From the NCBI RefSeq assembly GCF_963678635.1, contig NC_087067.1, positions 8,355,716 to 8,419,715 of the forward strand: a stretch of 64,000 bases of DNA, in the 5' to 3' direction. The translations under genes were made by a program, and so were the position numbers. Source of the DNA: Symsagittifera roscoffensis. Lineage: Eukaryota > Xenacoelomorpha > Acoela > Convolutidae. The notes under the pieces were generated by a model. The model was given only the letters and a program-made list of their open reading frames with translations. It made no database searches and had not been told where the DNA came from. Below, in pieces: positions 61,445-64,000 of the stretch. How positions within the stretch are numbered: position 1 is the stretch's first letter; the number at the start of each line of letters is the position of its first letter.

Positions 61445-63149
61445 GTATTATTTTCTGTCATTGTAGGTCTTTTGCCGTTCCTATTCGACATCCATCGTAT
61501 CGCGAACCAGTACTTGGCTTGTATGGAATTCCTTCTTTAGGTTTCTTACGTATTCGCTTGGCATTGCAAAGACTTTAGTTTCTGATGTTTCATACTTGCC
61601 CTCTATTGGCAATGAGCGAGGGCAACCTAAGATCAAGTAAAGCCAGCTGTATTTTGTCACTGCATGAATTGACGATTTATAAGCCATCATAACTGTTTCA
61701 AGATATACTTCAAGGGGTCTTCATTTTTTTGTTGGTTCTTTTGATCATTGCATTTCCCATCATATGGTTTTGTGCTAGTCCTATCGATTATCAGTTCGAA
61801 ACACAATTTTATGAAAAAATTTGACATGAAGTTTGATCCCTTCTCACTATGCAGCTTTGCTGGGCAGCCAAAACGGTAAATCCAATTATCGACCTATCCT
61901 TAGCTATTGTTATGGCTTCTTGGTTTTCTAATGATACTGCTTCAGACCACATTGAGAACTGATCACCATTTAGACGAATTTACTTGAATCCTCTAGATTC
62001 TGGTAACGATACCATGATATCCGGTGCTGTCTGCCAAAAGGGATGACTGGGTTTCCTTTTCTGCAGTGAATGCACATTTTTCTAGCATTTTTTTTTGGCT
62101 TTACATTTTTCACAGCTTTTAATCCAATTTTTATTATCTTTGCTAATTGCAGCAGGCCAGTAATTTTTCTCTTGAGTTCATTGAACAATTTTTTGGTAAC
62201 AAAAATGTACACAAGACTTTTGTTAGCGAATGAGCATTTGCTCCATAAAGGTCAGAGTCACTACAGTTTGAACTGCGAGGTATAGTTGTTTCGTCGATTT
62301 TTTTTAGTAAGTCGTTTTCGATTTTCATTTTTTTGTAATTGATCCAAAACTTGCATCTTGTCTTTGAACAGCATTTCAATCGCTTTTTTCTAGTCTCTCT
62401 TTATTTTGTACCCAGTTCTTTGCTGTTCTTTTTGCTTTTGACAAAAGTTGAACTGTGTGCAATTCCAAATCAGGAGTTTTCAGTGCATGATACCAGATAT
62501 TGCTCAAAACATCTGTTGTTTTTCTATCTGATTGTTCACCGAGTTGTGGCCAAATCCACATGCAGATTCTACCTGCAGAAAATCCCCCATGCAGACTGAA
62601 TGTCGCGAGTTCCAACTACCACTAATGAAGTGGTTAATCAAATATTTCTAGGTTTTAACCTTGAGTTTTCCCTAGATACACTTCCCAATCCTACACTATT
62701 TCCTCCTTCTGCAAACGAATCTCACTGCTCCGAGTAGGCTTCGTAGTGAAAAAATTCTCGCCCTTAATAAGGAGTTTGTAAAGGAATTCAGCTGTTTTCC
62801 AAGCCCCTCAATAGTTTTAGGTAGAACTCAATCAGTCGTGGTACAGCTCGCAGTTGTGAGGCTTTTTTAATGCTTAATTATGTTTATGTTTTTTCCGGAT
62901 CAACATCCACCCGTTGTTTGACGTAATATGCCCAAGAAATGAAATTTTTTGAAAAAATCTGCGTTTGATCCTTTTAGTTTTAACCAAGCTTCCTTCAGCC
63001 GACACAGAATAAGTTCCAACCGCTCTAGATTTTCTCCAAATGTTCTAACAATGACGATAGTATCGTCCAGGTACACCATCGCAGTTTTGAATTATAGTTC
63101 GCCTTAGCATTAACTCCATTAAGTTTTGAAATGCTGCTGGCGCTTCTTC

Positions 63150-63455
63150 TTCTTCTGTGTGGGAGCCGAAACGTGCTCAGAGGCAGCGCTTCGCCAGTTC
63201 GATCGCCTTGATCGGATCGTCGAAAAGGACCGAAAGCTCGGTGTTGGTGTCGCCAAATATGGGTTGTCGGCTGCTGAGAGTTGCTGGACATTCGAGTAAC
63301 CAGTGTTCCAGGGTTTAGTTATCTTGGAGGCATTCTGGGCATTTTGGGTCTGTTGTTGGGTCCATCAGGTGTCGACACGCTGCCAGTTGCATGCTGTGCC
63401 CCGCTCTCAGTCTCGCTAACATGACCGCGTCTCTTGACCGCGACACATCGGCGTT
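63150..63455 (-). mobile_element. LINE 3'-end fragment nested in Gypsy relic A
   Basis: The minus-strand frame reads SRDAVMLARLRAGHSMQLAA, then CPECLQDN, a stop, and TLEHWLLECPATLSSRQ before terminating. This Cys/His arrangement (CPxC...H...C after LARLRAGH) is the C-terminus of the polyprotein in Jockey/I-type non-LTR retrotransposons. After the stop a short 3' tail ends in a GAAGAAGAAGAAG run, directly followed by Gypsy RT sequence. The copy is strongly 5'-truncated and its single in-frame stop shows it is inactive. Confidence 0.7.
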
Positions 63456-64000
63456 ATGAATGCTGTAAATTTTTCCGAAGCTTCTCCTAGTGCCATTTGA
63501 AATTAATTAGAAATTGAACCAATGTTAGCGAAAACATGTTGCCGTTCAATGAGTCAGTGGTCAGTGACAACTTATCTTTTCGATCTGACTTTTTATTTCT
63601 CAATAGTCAACTCCTAATCTGTGGGATCCGTCTTTTTTCATGGATAGCATGGATTGCATGGATGGAGCATGACAGCACAATTTGAGTCAGTTGTTTCAAC
63701 TAGGTTGCCTTTTCTAAATCTTCCACGATATTTTTCATGGCTTTCTGCTTTTCAAAGTTCCTAATTCCGTATGACCGCCGAAAATGTTTTACATTAGCGT
63801 TTAATTTGATTATGTGCTTGATTCTATCCAAAAACCTCAAGTCCATTGAACTGCGTAGAAAGACGTGGTTATGTCTATCAAACATTATCTGTTTTTTCTT
63901 CTTTTCCCGATTAAAATTGTACACTATCTAGCGTAGCGTGTTTGCCTAATTGAAAATTCTCGCGATGCAGCGGTCGTTCCTTGCTACCAAAAATCCCGAT

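Larger units (their letters stand above)
61000..63930 (-). mobile_element. Ty3/Gypsy relic A (RT, RNase H, integrase), interrupted by a LINE
   Basis: On the minus strand, in order: RT N-terminus at 63700-63924 (RRSYGIRNFEKQKAMKNIVE); RT palm at about 63480-63600 (FQMALGEASEKFTAFITP); an inserted LINE fragment; RT again at about 62930-63150 (APAAFQNLMELM, then YLDDTIVIVRTFGENLERL); RNase H remnant near 62690; and integrase at 61480-62380. The integrase retains CEKC-type Cys, DIMVSLPESRGFK, HSEKGSNF (the second catalytic Asp replaced by Glu) and MPSEYVRNLKKEFHTS. Its C-terminal domain continues to about 61000. Many stops and frame changes mark it as old. It probably extends beyond the window. 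Confidence 0.75.

Overview
The window is eukaryotic and animal-like. It has spliced genes with GT-AG introns (one probably GC-AG), a USP36/USP42-type deubiquitinase, a Mediator MED26 subunit, long AT-rich intergenic DNA, tRNA-derived SINEs, and remnants of BEL/Pao, Ty3/Gypsy, LINE and Penelope-like retroelements. This mix suggests an invertebrate with a repeat-rich genome. The species cannot be fixed from the sequence; a flatworm is one possibility because giant Gypsy elements are known there.

Layout. 1-3.1 kb: AT-rich DNA with a four-copy tandem repeat of about 365 bp. 3.1-9.2 kb, minus strand: a three-exon USP36-like gene whose exon phases join cleanly. 9.3-13.5 kb: interspersed repeats and a tRNA-derived SINE. 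13.5-15.7 kb, minus: a two-exon Asn/Ser/Pro-rich protein of unknown function. 15.7-19.9 kb: mostly noncoding, with a SINE and two short tandem repeats. 19.9-22.3 kb: two decayed or error-containing coding loci, one on each strand. 22.8-27.1 kb, plus: a decayed BEL/Pao retrotransposon. 28.0-28.8 kb, minus: a MED26-like gene. 28.9-32.6 kb: repeats and a SINE. 57.0-64.0 kb, minus: a graveyard of two Gypsy relics, a LINE 3' end nested in one of them, and a Penelope-like GIY-YIG relic.

The centrepiece is one Ty3/Gypsy element of about 23.7 kb (32588-56298). Its two 759-bp LTRs differ at only ten positions by hand comparison. It carries three very large ORFs. ORF1 encodes Gag, protease and the start of reverse transcriptase. 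ORF2 encodes the rest of reverse transcriptase, RNase H, a DD35E integrase and a C-terminal region that resembles an ADP-ribose macrodomain. ORF3 is an intact 2,959-codon frame in the env position. It does not look like an envelope; it has a coiled coil, a clear SGNH/GDSL-hydrolase-like domain and probably a second degenerate one. The 3.5-kb leader holds about 200 near-perfect copies of a 14-bp unit with stops in all frames. A donor-like site in the LTR and acceptor-like sites before ORF1 and ORF3 suggest that the array, and separately gag-pol, could be removed by splicing. This copy is probably not autonomous: an in-frame stop and a 24-bp tandem duplication destroy the reverse-transcriptase active-site region, while ORF3 and integrase remain open.

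All residue positions, phases and LTR differences come from manual reading. Family assignments rest on recognised motifs and were not checked by database search.
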